A stretch of DNA of 64,000 bases, taken from the NCBI RefSeq assembly GCF_004211955.1, contig NZ_RHJI01000021.1:62001-126000 (forward strand), in the 5' to 3' direction. The notes beneath the pieces are model-generated. The model was not told the DNA's origin and searched no databases. It saw only the letters and a program-made list of their open reading frames with translations. Positions 41,005 through 52,881 of the stretch are shown here, piece after piece (position 1 is the first letter of the stretch; each line of letters opens with the position of its first letter). Made by a program: the position numbers and the translations under genes. The DNA comes from Escherichia sp. E1V33 (lineage in GTDB: Bacteria; Pseudomonadota; Gammaproteobacteria; Enterobacterales; Enterobacteriaceae).

Positions 41005-42066
41005 TTACTCTTGAGCGATTTGACCATCCGGCCAGGCATGGATTACCGCTTTGATTAGCGTCGCCAGTGGGATAGCGAAGAATACGCCCCAGAATCCCCA
41101 CAGCCCGCCGAAAATCACCACCGATAAAATAATCACCAGCGGATGCAGGTTAACGGCTTCAGAGAACAACACTGGTACGAGTAAGTTACCGTCCAGCGCC
41201 TGGATAATCAGATACACTGCGAAGCAGCTCCAGAACTCGGTGCCAGCGCCAAACTGGAATAGCGCCACGCCGACCACCGGAATGGTCACCACAAATGCGC
41301 CAATGTACGGAATAAGCACCGAGAAACCGACCAGCACCGCCAGCAGTAGCGAATAGTTCAGCCCGAAGAGTAAGAATCCCAGCCAGGTGGCGATACCCAC
41401 CACGATCATCTCCAGTACCTTTCCACGGATATAGTTGGTGATTTGTTGATTCATCTCCTTCCACACCTGTCCTGCCAGTCCACGGTTGCGCGGCAGCACC
41501 CGACGAACGGCGTTCAGCATCTGCTCTTTGTCTTTCAGCAGGAAGAAGACCATCAATGGCACCAGCACCAGATAGACGGCAATGGTCAGCAAACCGACCA
41601 GCGAGGCGAGAGAGATTTTCACCACCGAATCGCCCATGGTAAGCATCCGGCTACGCATATTTTCAGCCATCGCATCAATAATGCCCGCATCCATCAACGC
41701 CGGATAACGGCGCGGCAACGTGGCGGCAAAATCAGAAAGCTTATTGAGCATGCCCGGCATATCGCGGATTAAATAAATGCCCTGTTGCCAGGCGATAGGC
41801 ATGACCACAAATGCCATCAGTAGCAGGATGCCAACAAACAGGACCAGCACAATCGACGTCGCCCAACGGCGGGAACAGCCTATAGATTGCAGGCGCACAG
41901 TGGGCCACTCCAGCAAATAGGCCAGCACAATAGCCACCAGCAACGGCGCGAGTAATCCACTAAAGAAAAAGATAATGCCAAAACCGGCAACTAAAATAAC
42001 CAGCAAGGCAATCGCTTCCGGGTCGCTAAAACGGCGGCGATACCATTGCATCAACATTTCGAGCAT
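41005..42066 (-). CDS. perM: AI-2E-family membrane protein PerM
   Basis: Inner-membrane protein of the AI-2E transporter (formerly UPF0118) family, annotated as a putative permease with no proven substrate. It has 353 residues and about seven or eight hydrophobic segments: a paired block at 17-50 and 64-90, then a soluble-looking stretch to 150, and four to five helices from 155 to 340. Divergent from bepA with 212 bases between the starts. Confidence 0.92.
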   Translation of the reverse strand: MLEMLMQWYRRRFSDPEAIALLVILVAGFGIIFFFSGLLAPLLVAIVLAYLLEWPTVRLQSIGCSRRWATSIVLVLFVGILLLMAFVVMPIAWQQGIYLIRDMPGMLNKLSDFAATLPRRYPALMDAGIIDAMAENMRSRMLTMGDSVVKISLASLVGLLTIAVYLVLVPLMVFFLLKDKEQMLNAVRRVLPRNRGLAGQVWKEMNQQITNYIRGKVLEMIVVGIATWLGFLLFGLNYSLLLAVLVGFSVLIPYIGAFVVTIPVVGVALFQFGAGTEFWSCFAVYLIIQALDGNLLVPVLFSEAVNLHPLVIILSVVIFGGLWGFWGVFFAIPLATLIKAVIHAWPDGQIAQE

Positions 42067-42278
42067 AAAGACCTTCCCTGAACCTCAAGAGGGGGATTGC
42101 GATCCACAATTGTATCGAAATGTCACAAAAAAGACTTCGCTTTTTATGACGGATTCAGGAAACTGAAAAGTCATTTGAGTGGGCTAGTCTTCACCGTTAC
42201 ACTCAAAGACGGCGCGGTGGGAACGATATTTCACAGTATCGGTCAAATGACTATCTCCAGAAATACAGGACAGAGGTT

Positions 42279-43742
42279 ATGTTCAGGCAGTTGAAAAAAA
42301 ACCTGGTTGCTACCCTCATTGCTGCTGTGACCCTCGGTCAGGTGGCCCCGGCGTTTGCCGATAGCGCAGACACCTTGCCGGATATGGGAACCTCCGCAGG
42401 AAGCACGCTTTCCATTGGTCAGGAAATGCAAATGGGCGACTATTACGTTCGCCAATTACGCGGCAGCGCGCCGTTAATTAATGATCCGCTATTAACGCAA
42501 TACATTAACTCGCTGGGGATGCGTCTGGTTTCGCATGCCAATTCAGTTAAGACGCCATTCCATTTCTTTCTGATCAATAACGACGAAATTAACGCCTTTG
42601 CTTTCTTTGGCGGCAACGTGGTGCTGCATTCTGCCCTGTTCCGTTATTCCGATAACGAAAGCCAATTGGCTTCGGTTATGGCGCATGAAATCTCCCACGT
42701 CACCCAGCGTCACCTGGCGCGAGCGATGGAAGATCAGCAACGTAGCGCACCGCTGACCTGGGTCGGGGCGTTAGGTTCTATTTTGCTGGCGATGGCCAGC
42801 CCGCAGGCGGGAATGGCGGCGCTAACCGGTACGCTGGCAGGAACACGCCAGGGAATGATCAGCTTCACCCAGCAAAACGAACAGGAAGCAGACCGCATTG
42901 GGATTCAGGTGCTGCAACGCTCGGGGTTCGATCCGCAGGCGATGCCGACCTTTCTCGAAAAATTGCTCGATCAGGCACGCTACTCTTCGCGTCCACCGGA
43001 AATTTTGCTGACTCACCCGTTGCCGGAAAGCCGTTTGGCTGATGCTCGTAACCGTGCTAATCAGATGCGCCCGATGGTGGTGCAATCGTCAGAAGATTTC
43101 TATCTGGCAAAAGCGCGTACTCTAGGGATGTACAATTCCGGACGTAATCAGCTCACCAGCGATTTGCTGGATGAATGGGCGAAGGGCAATGTTCGCCAGC
43201 AACGGGCGGCACAGTATGGCCGTGCTTTACAGGCGATGGGAGCCAATAAGTTCGATGAAGCACGGAAAACGCTTCAGCCATTACTGGCGGCAGAACCGGC
43301 TAATGCATGGTTTCTCGATCTGGCAACCGATATTGACCTTGGGCAACACAAAGCCAATGACGCGATCAATCGGCTGAAAAATGCCCGCGATTTACGCACC
43401 AGTCCGGTGTTGCAGCTCAATCTGGCAAACGCGTATCTGCAAGGCGGTCAACCGCAGGAAGCGGCCAATATTCTGAATCGCTATACTTTTAATAATAAAG
43501 ATGACAGCAATGGCTGGGATTTGCTGGCACAGGCGGAAGCCGCGCTAAATAACCGCGATCAGGAACTGGCTGCGCGAGCAGAAGGTTATGCACTGGCCGG
43601 GCGACTCGACCAGGCCATTTCTCTGTTAAGTAGCGCAAGTTCTCAAGTGAAATTAGGCAGCCTACAACAAGCGCGTTACGATGCGCGCATCGACCAGTTG
43701 CGCCAGTTGCAGGAACGCTTTAAGCCTTATACCAAGATGTAA
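42279..43742 (+). CDS. bepA: Periplasmic metalloprotease/chaperone BepA
   Basis: M48 zinc protease with TPR repeats that helps LptD assembly and degrades stalled outer-membrane proteins at the BAM complex. It has 487 residues. Signal peptide to about residue 27 ([11 protein letters not shown]); zinc motif HEISH with H136 and H140, third ligand in [12 protein letters not shown]; the TPR domain runs from about 310 to 487 ([26 protein letters not shown]). Formerly yfgC. It lies 20 bases before yfgD. Confidence 0.96.
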   Translation: MFRQLKKNLVATLIAAVTLGQVAPAFADSADTLPDMGTSAGSTLSIGQEMQMGDYYVRQLRGSAPLINDPLLTQYINSLGMRLVSHANSVKTPFHFFLINNDEINAFAFFGGNVVLHSALFRYSDNESQLASVMAHEISHVTQRHLARAMEDQQRSAPLTWVGALGSILLAMASPQAGMAALTGTLAGTRQGMISFTQQNEQEADRIGIQVLQRSGFDPQAMPTFLEKLLDQARYSSRPPEILLTHPLPESRLADARNRANQMRPMVVQSSEDFYLAKARTLGMYNSGRNQLTSDLLDEWAKGNVRQQRAAQYGRALQAMGANKFDEARKTLQPLLAAEPANAWFLDLATDIDLGQHKANDAINRLKNARDLRTSPVLQLNLANAYLQGGQPQEAANILNRYTFNNKDDSNGWDLLAQAEAALNNRDQELAARAEGYALAGRLDQAISLLSSASSQVKLGSLQQARYDARIDQLRQLQERFKPYTKM

Positions 43743-43762
43743 TTTGCATTAAAGGAAGAACA

Positions 43763-44122
43763 ATGACCAAACAGGTAAAAATCTACCACAACCCACGCTG
43801 CTCAAAGAGCCGTGAAACGCTGAACCTGCTGAAAGAAAACGGCGTGGAGCCGGAAGTGGTGCTCTACCTTGAGACACCAGCCGATGCGGCAACGCTGCGT
43901 AATTTGCTGAAAATGTTGGGTATGAATAGCGCCCGTGAATTGATGCGCCAGAAAGAGGATCTTTATAAAGAGCTGAATCTTGCAGACAGTTCGCTTAGCG
44001 AAGAAGTGCTGATTCAGGCGATGGTGGATAATCCGAAGCTAATGGAACGCCCGATTGTGGTCGCGAATGGCAAAGCGCGGATTGGTCGTCCACCGGAGCA
44101 AGTACTGGAAATCGTAGGATAA
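43763..44122 (+). CDS. yfgD: Arsenate reductase-like protein YfgD
   Basis: ArsC-family thioredoxin-fold protein, 119 residues. The catalytic Cys and its loop are in YHNPRCSKSRETLNLL, and the Arg-rich IVVANGKARIGRPPEQVLEIV C-terminus matches glutaredoxin-dependent arsenate reductases. Activity on arsenate in E. coli has not been shown to my knowledge. It lies 20 bases after bepA, probably co-transcribed. A REP pair follows. Confidence 0.93.
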   Translation: MTKQVKIYHNPRCSKSRETLNLLKENGVEPEVVLYLETPADAATLRNLLKMLGMNSARELMRQKEDLYKELNLADSSLSEEVLIQAMVDNPKLMERPIVVANGKARIGRPPEQVLEIVG

Positions 44123-44152
44123 GATGTGCCCCATCGCTAGCTGAAGCGCATT

Positions 44153-44245
44153 GCCGGATGCGACGCTTGCCGCGTCTTATCCGGCCTACGAATACAATGG
44201 ATTCACTTCGCCTGGGTCGGATAAGGCGTTCGCGCCGCATCCGAC
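44153..44245. repeat. REP pair between yfgD and hda
   Basis: First unit 44153-44189 (GCCGGATGCGACGCTTGCCG to CTTATCCGGCCTAC) and an inverted second unit 44216-44245 (GTCGGATAAGGCG to GCCGCATCCGAC), between convergent genes. Confidence 0.9.
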
Positions 44246-44259
44246 AATAAACGTTTTGT

Positions 44260-44961
44260 CTACAGCTTTAGAATTTCTTTCACAAACGGAATGGTCAACT
44301 TACGTTGTGCAGTAATTGATGCACGATCCAGCTGATCCAACGTCATAAACAGCGTGCGCATCTCTCTGTCGAGCCGCTTCAGCAAGAAACGTCCCACATC
44401 TTCCGGCAGTTCAAAGCCACGCAAACGGGCGCGTAACTGTAAAGCCTGCAATTTGTCTTCATCTGAAAGCGGCTGCAGCTTGTAGATCTGCCCCCAGTCG
44501 AGACGTGACGCGAGATCCGGTAATCCCAGATTCAACTGACGTGGCGGGCGATCGCCAGTGATCAGCAAGCGTGTTTTACCCGACTCCAGAATCCGATTGT
44601 AGAGATCGAAAATAGCCATCTCCCACAACTCATCGCCAGCAATACACTCAATATTGTCGATGCAAACTAGCGACAGTTGTTCCATACCATCGAGCACTTC
44701 CGGAACAAACCAGGTGCGTTTATCCAGCGGGACATAACCTACCGCATCGCCACGCTGCGACAATTCCGCGCAAGCCGCGTGCAGCAGATGGCTGCGCCCC
44801 GCGCCTTCGCGTGCCCAGAGATAGATGTAACCGCTATGTTCCTGACGCAGCACGTTTTTCATCGCGGCCAGTAAAGAGGAGTTATCCCCCGGCCAGAAAC
44901 TTGCAAAGGTTTCGTCGTCAGGAAGATAAAGTGGCAAAGAGAGCTGTGCCGGTGTGTTCAG
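44260..44961 (-). CDS. hda: DnaA inactivator Hda (CTG start)
   Basis: AAA+ protein that, bound to the DNA-loaded beta clamp, stimulates DnaA-ATP hydrolysis and prevents over-initiation. The likely product is 233 residues starting at a CTG at 44961 ([20 protein letters not shown]). This CTG has a GAGG ribosome site 5 bases upstream. The next upstream start is a GTG at 44985, which would give 241 residues but has no ribosome site. The clamp-binding motif QLSLPL lies at residues 6-11. Walker A is atypical ([11 protein letters not shown]), Walker B LVCIDNIE, sensor region [10 protein letters not shown]. Confidence 0.92.
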   Translation of the reverse strand: MNTPAQLSLPLYLPDDETFASFWPGDNSSLLAAMKNVLRQEHSGYIYLWAREGAGRSHLLHAACAELSQRGDAVGYVPLDKRTWFVPEVLDGMEQLSLVCIDNIECIAGDELWEMAIFDLYNRILESGKTRLLITGDRPPRQLNLGLPDLASRLDWGQIYKLQPLSDEDKLQALQLRARLRGFELPEDVGRFLLKRLDREMRTLFMTLDQLDRASITAQRKLTIPFVKEILKL

Positions 44962-45027
44962 AGATACCTCAACCAGGGATTTCACAAAATCGCGAGCAGT
45001 TTACCACAGAATTCCATCATGTTTGAA

Positions 45028-45048
45028 CCGGGCAGCATTACTGCCCGG
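45028..45048 (-). terminator. Hairpin after uraA
   Basis: Perfect 8-bp stem CCGGGCAG / CTGCCCGG with a 5-base loop, 9 bases past the uraA stop and ahead of hda on the same strand. No T-run, so partial termination or processing is likelier than full stop. Confidence 0.55.
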
Positions 45049-45056
45049 CCGCTACA

Positions 45057-46346
45057 TTATTTTTCTGTTATATCGGCATCTTCTGCATCCAACACCACTT
45101 CTTCCGGGCGGAGCACGCTAATCAATTTAAAGATCAGGCTTAAACCAATGCCGACGATGGTCGCCAACGCCATACCTTTCAGTTCTGCTGCACCTATGTT
45201 TACCTTCGCGCCGCTGACGCCGATGATCAGGATCACGGAAGTCAGGATCAGGTTCTGTGCTTTGTTGTAATCCACTTTCGATTCAATAAGCACACGAATA
45301 CCAGAAGCGCCGATGACACCGTAAAGTAGCAGCGAAACGCCGCCCATCACCGGCAGTGGGATCATCTGGATAGCAGCAGCCAGTTTACCAACACAGGAGA
45401 GCAGGATAGCGAAGATCGCCGCGCCACCGATTACCCAGGTACTGTAGACGCGGGTGATAGCCATAACACCGATGTTTTCCCCATAGGTGGTGTTTGGTGT
45501 GGAACCAAAGAACCCGGAGATAACGGTCGACAGACCATTAGCGAACATGGAACGGTGCAGACCGGGATCGCGCAGCAGATCTTTTTTCACGATGTTCGCC
45601 GTTACCACCAGATGCCCAACGTGTTCGGCAATGACCACCAGTGCCGCTGGCAGAATGGTCAGAATGGCGAACCACTCAAAGCGCGGTGTATAGAGGGTTG
45701 GCAGCGCAAACCAGTGAGCGTTAATAATCGGCGTAGTATCAACAATTCCCATTGCGAAGGAGAGCGCGTAACCCACCAGCACACCAATTAAAATCGGGAT
45801 AATTGCCAGGAAACCCCGGAACAGCACGGAACCTAAAACCGTAACCGCCAGCGTGGTAATGGAGATGATGATGGTTTTGGAATCTGGCGTTTGCCCTTCA
45901 GCCGGGAGTAAGCCTGCCATGCCAGCAGCCACGCCCGCCAGCTCCAGACCGATGACAGCAACGATTGCCCCCATTGCCGCTGGAGGAAACAGCACATCCA
46001 GCCAGCCAGTCCCTGCTTTCTTCACAATAAAAGAAACCAGACAGAACAGCACGCCGCACATAATAAAGCCGCCCAACGCGACTTCATAACCCAACGGCAA
46101 CAGCAGTAACACCGGAGAAATAAAGGCAAAGCTCGAACCAAGATAAGCCGGGATTTTCCCTTTACAGATGAAGAGATACAGCAGTGTTCCGATACCGTTA
46201 AATAACAGTACGGTCGCCGGGTTGATATGAAATAAGACGGGGACCAGGACGGTTGCACCAAACATGGCGAACAAATGTTGTAAACTAAGCGGGATTGTCT
46301 GTAAAAGTGGCGGTCTTTCACTCACCCCGATAGCACGGCGCGTCAT
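45057..46346 (-). CDS. uraA: Uracil:proton symporter UraA
   Basis: Inner-membrane nucleobase transporter of the NAT/NCS2 family importing uracil for salvage by Upp. It has 429 residues with about 14 membrane segments. Substrate residues sit in VIAEHVGHLVVT (Glu and His of TM8) and NTTYGENIGVMAITRV (Glu of TM10). It lies downstream of upp after a hairpin, in the upp-uraA operon. Confidence 0.97.
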   Translation of the reverse strand: MTRRAIGVSERPPLLQTIPLSLQHLFAMFGATVLVPVLFHINPATVLLFNGIGTLLYLFICKGKIPAYLGSSFAFISPVLLLLPLGYEVALGGFIMCGVLFCLVSFIVKKAGTGWLDVLFPPAAMGAIVAVIGLELAGVAAGMAGLLPAEGQTPDSKTIIISITTLAVTVLGSVLFRGFLAIIPILIGVLVGYALSFAMGIVDTTPIINAHWFALPTLYTPRFEWFAILTILPAALVVIAEHVGHLVVTANIVKKDLLRDPGLHRSMFANGLSTVISGFFGSTPNTTYGENIGVMAITRVYSTWVIGGAAIFAILLSCVGKLAAAIQMIPLPVMGGVSLLLYGVIGASGIRVLIESKVDYNKAQNLILTSVILIIGVSGAKVNIGAAELKGMALATIVGIGLSLIFKLISVLRPEEVVLDAEDADITEK

Positions 46347-46388
46347 AGTATTATCCTCTGTATATTATGTGTTATAGGCGCTTTACTC

Positions 46389-46418
46389 AAAAAAAAGCCG
46401 ACTCTTAAAGTCGGCTTT
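46389..46418 (-). terminator. Terminator-like hairpin between upp and uraA
   Basis: 10-bp stem AAAGCCGACT / AGTCGGCTTT with a 5-base loop; the minus strand then reads TTTTTT. It lies 17 bases past the upp stop. As uraA is in the same operon it probably attenuates rather than ends the transcript. Confidence 0.8.
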
Positions 46419-46434
46419 AATTATTTTTTATTCG

Positions 46435-47061
46435 TTATTTCGTACCAAAGATTTTATCACCGGCATCGCCGAGGCCCGGAATAATGTATCCGTGCTCATT
46501 CAGCCCCTGGTCAATCGATGCGGTATACAGCTCAACGTCCGGGTGCGCTTTTTCCAGTGCAGCGATACCTTCTGGTGCAGCTACCAGCACCAGAACTTTG
46601 ATGCTGCTGCAGCCCGCTTTTTTCAGCAGGTCGATGGTCGCGATAACAGAACCACCGGTTGCCAGCATTGGGTCTACGATCAGCGCCATACGCTCATCGA
46701 TGTTAGACACCAGTTTCTGGAAGTACGGTACTGGCTCCAGCGTTTCTTCATTACGGTACATACCGACTACGCTGATGCGCGCGCTCGGAACGTTTTCCAG
46801 CACACCGTCCATCATCCCCAGGCCTGCACGCAGGATCGGCACCACGGTAATTTTCTTACCTTTGATCTGGTCGATTTCTACCGGGCCGTTCCAACCTTCG
46901 ATAGTGACTTTTTCTGTTTCGAGGTCGGCGGTCGCTTCGTAAGTCAGCAGGCTACCCACTTCGGAAGCGAGTTCGCGAAAGCGCTTGGTACTGATATCTT
47001 GCTCACGCATCAGTCCCAGCTTGTGTTTGACGAGTGGGTGTTTGACTTCCACGATCTTCAT
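46435..47061 (-). CDS. upp: Uracil phosphoribosyltransferase
   Basis: Salvage enzyme making UMP from uracil and PRPP. It has 208 residues. The PRPP loop [11 protein letters not shown] (about 130-140) and the uracil-binding C-terminal [18 protein letters not shown] are present. A clear AAAGGAGAAAG ribosome site precedes the ATG. First gene of upp-uraA; the leader has a UTP-sensitive-type initiation region. Confidence 0.97.
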
Positions 47062-47087
47062 ACTCTTTCTCCTTTGAGGGCAGCCAC

Positions 47088-47130
47088 AAAAAAAATCGAC
47101 GGATTATACCGCCTTTTTTTAGGGCGGCAA
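47088..47130 (-). promoter_or_regulatory. UTP-sensitive-type promoter of upp
   Basis: Minus strand: TTGCCG (-35, 47125-47130), 16 bases, TATAAT (-10, 47103-47108), then an initiation region GATTTTTTTT (A at 47096, eight T at 47088-47095). In E. coli, such a start allows UTP-dependent choice of start site and reiterative U addition, lowering upp expression when UTP is high. The layout is seen directly; the mechanism is from known work on this gene. Confidence 0.85.
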
Positions 47131-47295
47131 TATTATTTTCGTTGACTTTAGACAAACCAACAACGATTAGATAATAAATTATTTTATATTCAAATAGTTA
47201 TTAATCACAAATATCGCTCATAACAATCATTCATTGCCTTTGTCCATGCACGACTTCGCTGCCATGTAGGCTGAAAAAGGTTATGTAAAGCAGTC

Positions 47296-47324
47296 TCGCA
47301 AACGTTTGCTTTCCCTGTTAGAAT
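47296..47324 (+). promoter_or_regulatory. PurR box and -10 element of purM
   Basis: TCGCAAACGTTTGCTT (47296-47311) matches the PurR operator, followed by a -10 candidate TAGAAT at 47319-47324. The operator covers where the -35 would be, so bound PurR should block polymerase. PurR repression of purMN is established. Confidence 0.85.
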
Positions 47325-47356
47325 TGCGCCGAATTTTATTTTTCTACCGCAAGTAA

Positions 47357-48411
<1,055 letters not shown>

Positions 48412-48412
<1 letters not shown>

Positions 48413-49053
48413 TGAATATTGTGGTGCTTATTTCCGGCAACGGAAGTAATTTGCAGGCAATTATTGATGCCTGCAAAACCAACAAAATTAAAGGCACCCT
48501 ACGGGCAGTTTTCAGCAATAAGGCCGACGCGTTCGGCCTTGAGCGCGCACGCCAGGCGGGTATTGCAGCGCATACGCTTATTGCCAGTCAATTTGACAGT
48601 CGGGAAGACTATGACCGGGAGTTGATGCACGAAATCGACGTGTACGCCCCCGATGTGGTAGTTCTGGCCGGTTTTATGCGCATTCTCAGCCCAGCGTTTG
48701 TTTCCCACTACGCCGGGCGTTTGCTGAACATTCACCCTTCCCTGCTACCGAAATATCCCGGTTTGCATACCCATCGTCAGGCGCTGGAAAATGGCGATGA
48801 AGAACACGGTACATCGGTGCATTTCGTGACCGATGAGCTGGACGGCGGCCCGGTGATTTTGCAGGCTAAAGTTCCGGTTTTTGCCGGTGATACGGAAGAT
48901 GAAATCACCGCTCGCGTGCAAACTCAGGAACACGCTATTTACCCGCTGGTCATTAGCTGGTTTGTTGATGGTCGTCTGAAGATGCATGAAAACACCGCGT
49001 GGCTGGACGATCAGCGTCTTCCACCGCAGGGCTACGCCGCCGACGACGAGTAA
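48412..49053 (+). CDS. purN: GAR transformylase
   Basis: Transfers a formyl group from 10-formyltetrahydrofolate to glycinamide ribonucleotide. It has 213 residues, one more than the K-12 protein (an extra Asp near the C-terminus, AADDE). Phosphate loop SGNGSNLQAI (8-17); catalytic Asn/His/Asp in LLNIHPSLLPKYPG, HTHRQALENGDEEHGTSVHFV and DELDGGPVI. Coupled to purM by the overlapping stop/start. Confidence 0.97.
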
Positions 49054-49072
49054 TCTTCCGCATATTTAAAGC

Positions 49073-49096
49073 GCCAGCGCTACTGCTGGCACTTTT
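49073..49096 (+). terminator. Intrinsic terminator of purMN
   Basis: Perfect 6-bp stem GCCAGC / GCTGGC with a 6-base loop, followed by ACTTTTC, 20 bases past the purN stop. Confidence 0.75.
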
Positions 49097-49225
49097 CATT
49101 TCTCCTGTAAATCGCAGGCTTCAGCAGTTTTTTTTCCCCTTTTCTGGCATAGTTGGACATCTGCCAACATTGCTCGCCATAATATCCAGGCAGTGTCCCG
49201 TGAATAAAACGGAGTAAAAGTGGTA

Positions 49226-51292
49226 ATGGGTCAGGAAAAGCTATACATCGAGAAAGAGCTCAGTTGGTTATCGTTCAATGAACGCGTGCTTCAGGAAGCG
49301 GCGGACAAATCTAACCCGCTGATTGAAAGGATGCGTTTTCTTGGGATCTATTCCAATAACCTTGATGAGTTCTATAAAGTTCGTTTCGCTGAACTGAAGC
49401 GACGTATCATTATTAGCGAAGAACAAGGTTCTAACTCTCATTCCCGCCATTTGCTGGGCAAAATTCAATCCCGCGTGCTGAAAGCCGATCAGGAATTCGA
49501 CGGCCTTTACAATGAACTGTTACTGGAGATGGCGCGTAACCAGATTTTCCTGATTAATGAACGCCAGCTCTCCGTTAATCAACAAAACTGGCTGCGACAT
49601 TATTTTAAGCAGTATCTGCGTCAGCACATTACGCCGATTTTAATCAATCCTGACACTGACTTAGTGCAGTTTCTGAAAGATGATTATACCTATCTGGCAG
49701 TGGAGATTATTCGTGGCGATACAATCCGTTACGCGCTGCTGGAGATCCCATCGGATAAAGTTCCGCGCTTTGTGAACTTGCCACCGGAAGCACCGCGCCG
49801 ACGCAAGCCAATGATTTTGCTGGATAACATTCTGCGTTACTGCCTTGATGATATCTTCAAAGGCTTCTTTGATTATGACGCGCTGAATGCCTATTCGATG
49901 AAGATGACCCGCGACGCCGAATACGATTTAGTACACGAGATGGAAGCCAGCCTGATGGAGCTGATGTCTTCCAGTCTCAAGCAGCGTTTAACCGCAGAAC
50001 CAGTACGTTTTGTTTATCAGCGTGATATGCCTAACGCGCTGGTTGAAGTGTTGCGTGAGAAACTGACTATTTCCCGTTACGACTCTATCGTCCCCGGCGG
50101 CCGTTACCACAATTTTAAAGACTTTATTAATTTCCCTAATGTCGGCAAAGCGAATCTGGTTAACAAACCACTGCCGCGTTTACGCCATATCTGGTTTGAT
50201 AAAGCCCAGTTCCGCAACGGTTTTGATGCCATTCGCGAACGCGATGTTCTGCTCTATTATCCTTATCACACCTTTGAGCACGTACTGGAACTGTTGCGTC
50301 AGGCCTCGTTCGACCCGAGCGTGCTGGCTATTAAAATCAACATTTACCGTGTAGCAAAAGATTCACGCATCATCGACTCGATGATCCACGCAGCGCACAA
50401 CGGCAAGAAAGTGACCGTGGTGGTTGAGCTACAGGCGCGTTTTGACGAAGAAGCCAACATTCACTGGGCGAAGCGCCTCACCGAAGCAGGCGTGCATGTG
50501 ATCTTCTCGGCGCCGGGGCTGAAAATTCACGCCAAACTATTCCTGATTTCACGTAAAGAAAACGGTGAAGTCGTGCGTTACGCACATATCGGGACCGGGA
50601 ACTTTAACGAAAAAACTGCGCGTCTTTATACCGACTATTCGCTGCTGACCGCCGATGCGCGTATCACCAACGAAGTGCGGAGGGTATTCAACTTTATTGA
50701 AAACCCATACCGTCCGGTGACATTTGATTATTTAATGGTGTCGCCGCAAAACTCCCGCCGTCTGTTGTATGAAATGGTGGATCGCGAGATCGCCAACGCA
50801 CAACAAGGACTGCCCAGCGGTATTACTCTGAAACTGAATAACCTGGTCGATAAAGGACTGGTCGATCGTCTGTATGCGGCATCCAGTTCCGGCGTGCCGG
50901 TGAATCTGCTGGTACGCGGGATGTGTTCGCTGATCCCCAATCTGGAAGGCATTAGCGACAATATTCGTGCTATCAGCATTGTTGACCGTTACCTTGAACA
51001 TGACCGGGTATATATTTTTGAAAATGGTGGCGATAAAAAGGTTTACCTTTCTTCCGCCGACTGGATGACGCGCAATATTGATTATCGTATTGAAGTGGCT
51101 ACGCCGCTGCTCGACCCGCGCCTGAAACAGCGGGTGTTGGATATCGTAGAAATTCTGTTCAGCGATACGGTGAAAGCGCGTTATATCGATAAAGAACTCA
51201 GTAATCGCTACGTTCCCCGCGGTAATCGCCGTAAAGTTCGGGCGCAGTTGGCGATCTACGACTACATAAAATCACTCGAACAACCAGAATAA
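49226..51292 (+). CDS. ppk: Polyphosphate kinase 1
   Basis: Membrane-associated enzyme making long polyphosphate from ATP. It has 688 residues from the ATG at 49226 ([20 protein letters not shown]). A GTG two codons earlier sits closer to the GGAG at 49211, so the exact start is not certain, but the family begins at MGQEK. Domain order N, H, C1, C2; the autophosphorylated His lies in [18 protein letters not shown], and a second conserved His in [11 protein letters not shown]. It lies 3 bases before ppx. Confidence 0.97.
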   Translation: MGQEKLYIEKELSWLSFNERVLQEAADKSNPLIERMRFLGIYSNNLDEFYKVRFAELKRRIIISEEQGSNSHSRHLLGKIQSRVLKADQEFDGLYNELLLEMARNQIFLINERQLSVNQQNWLRHYFKQYLRQHITPILINPDTDLVQFLKDDYTYLAVEIIRGDTIRYALLEIPSDKVPRFVNLPPEAPRRRKPMILLDNILRYCLDDIFKGFFDYDALNAYSMKMTRDAEYDLVHEMEASLMELMSSSLKQRLTAEPVRFVYQRDMPNALVEVLREKLTISRYDSIVPGGRYHNFKDFINFPNVGKANLVNKPLPRLRHIWFDKAQFRNGFDAIRERDVLLYYPYHTFEHVLELLRQASFDPSVLAIKINIYRVAKDSRIIDSMIHAAHNGKKVTVVVELQARFDEEANIHWAKRLTEAGVHVIFSAPGLKIHAKLFLISRKENGEVVRYAHIGTGNFNEKTARLYTDYSLLTADARITNEVRRVFNFIENPYRPVTFDYLMVSPQNSRRLLYEMVDREIANAQQGLPSGITLKLNNLVDKGLVDRLYAASSSGVPVNLLVRGMCSLIPNLEGISDNIRAISIVDRYLEHDRVYIFENGGDKKVYLSSADWMTRNIDYRIEVATPLLDPRLKQRVLDIVEILFSDTVKARYIDKELSNRYVPRGNRRKVRAQLAIYDYIKSLEQPE

Positions 51293-52837
<1,545 letters not shown>

Positions 52838-52851
52838 TATGAAATGAAAAC

Positions 52852-52874
52852 GGGCCAACTTGTTGCGTTGGCCC
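52852..52874. terminator. Bidirectional hairpin between ppx and yfgF
   Basis: Perfect 8-bp stem GGGCCAAC / GTTGGCCC with a 7-base loop between the convergent genes. A-rich on the 5' side (GAAATGAAAAC), so the T-rich tail serves the minus strand better. Confidence 0.7.
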
Positions 52875-52881
52875 AAATGAA

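Noticed and set aside
42067..42278. Sigma-E promoter for bepA (GGAAACT near 42160)
   Set aside because: The -35-like word is present but no good -10 at the right spacing, so not called although bepA may be envelope-stress controlled.
44260..44985. 241-residue GTG-start form of hda
   Set aside because: No Shine-Dalgarno before the GTG; the CTG form has one and starts where the family does.
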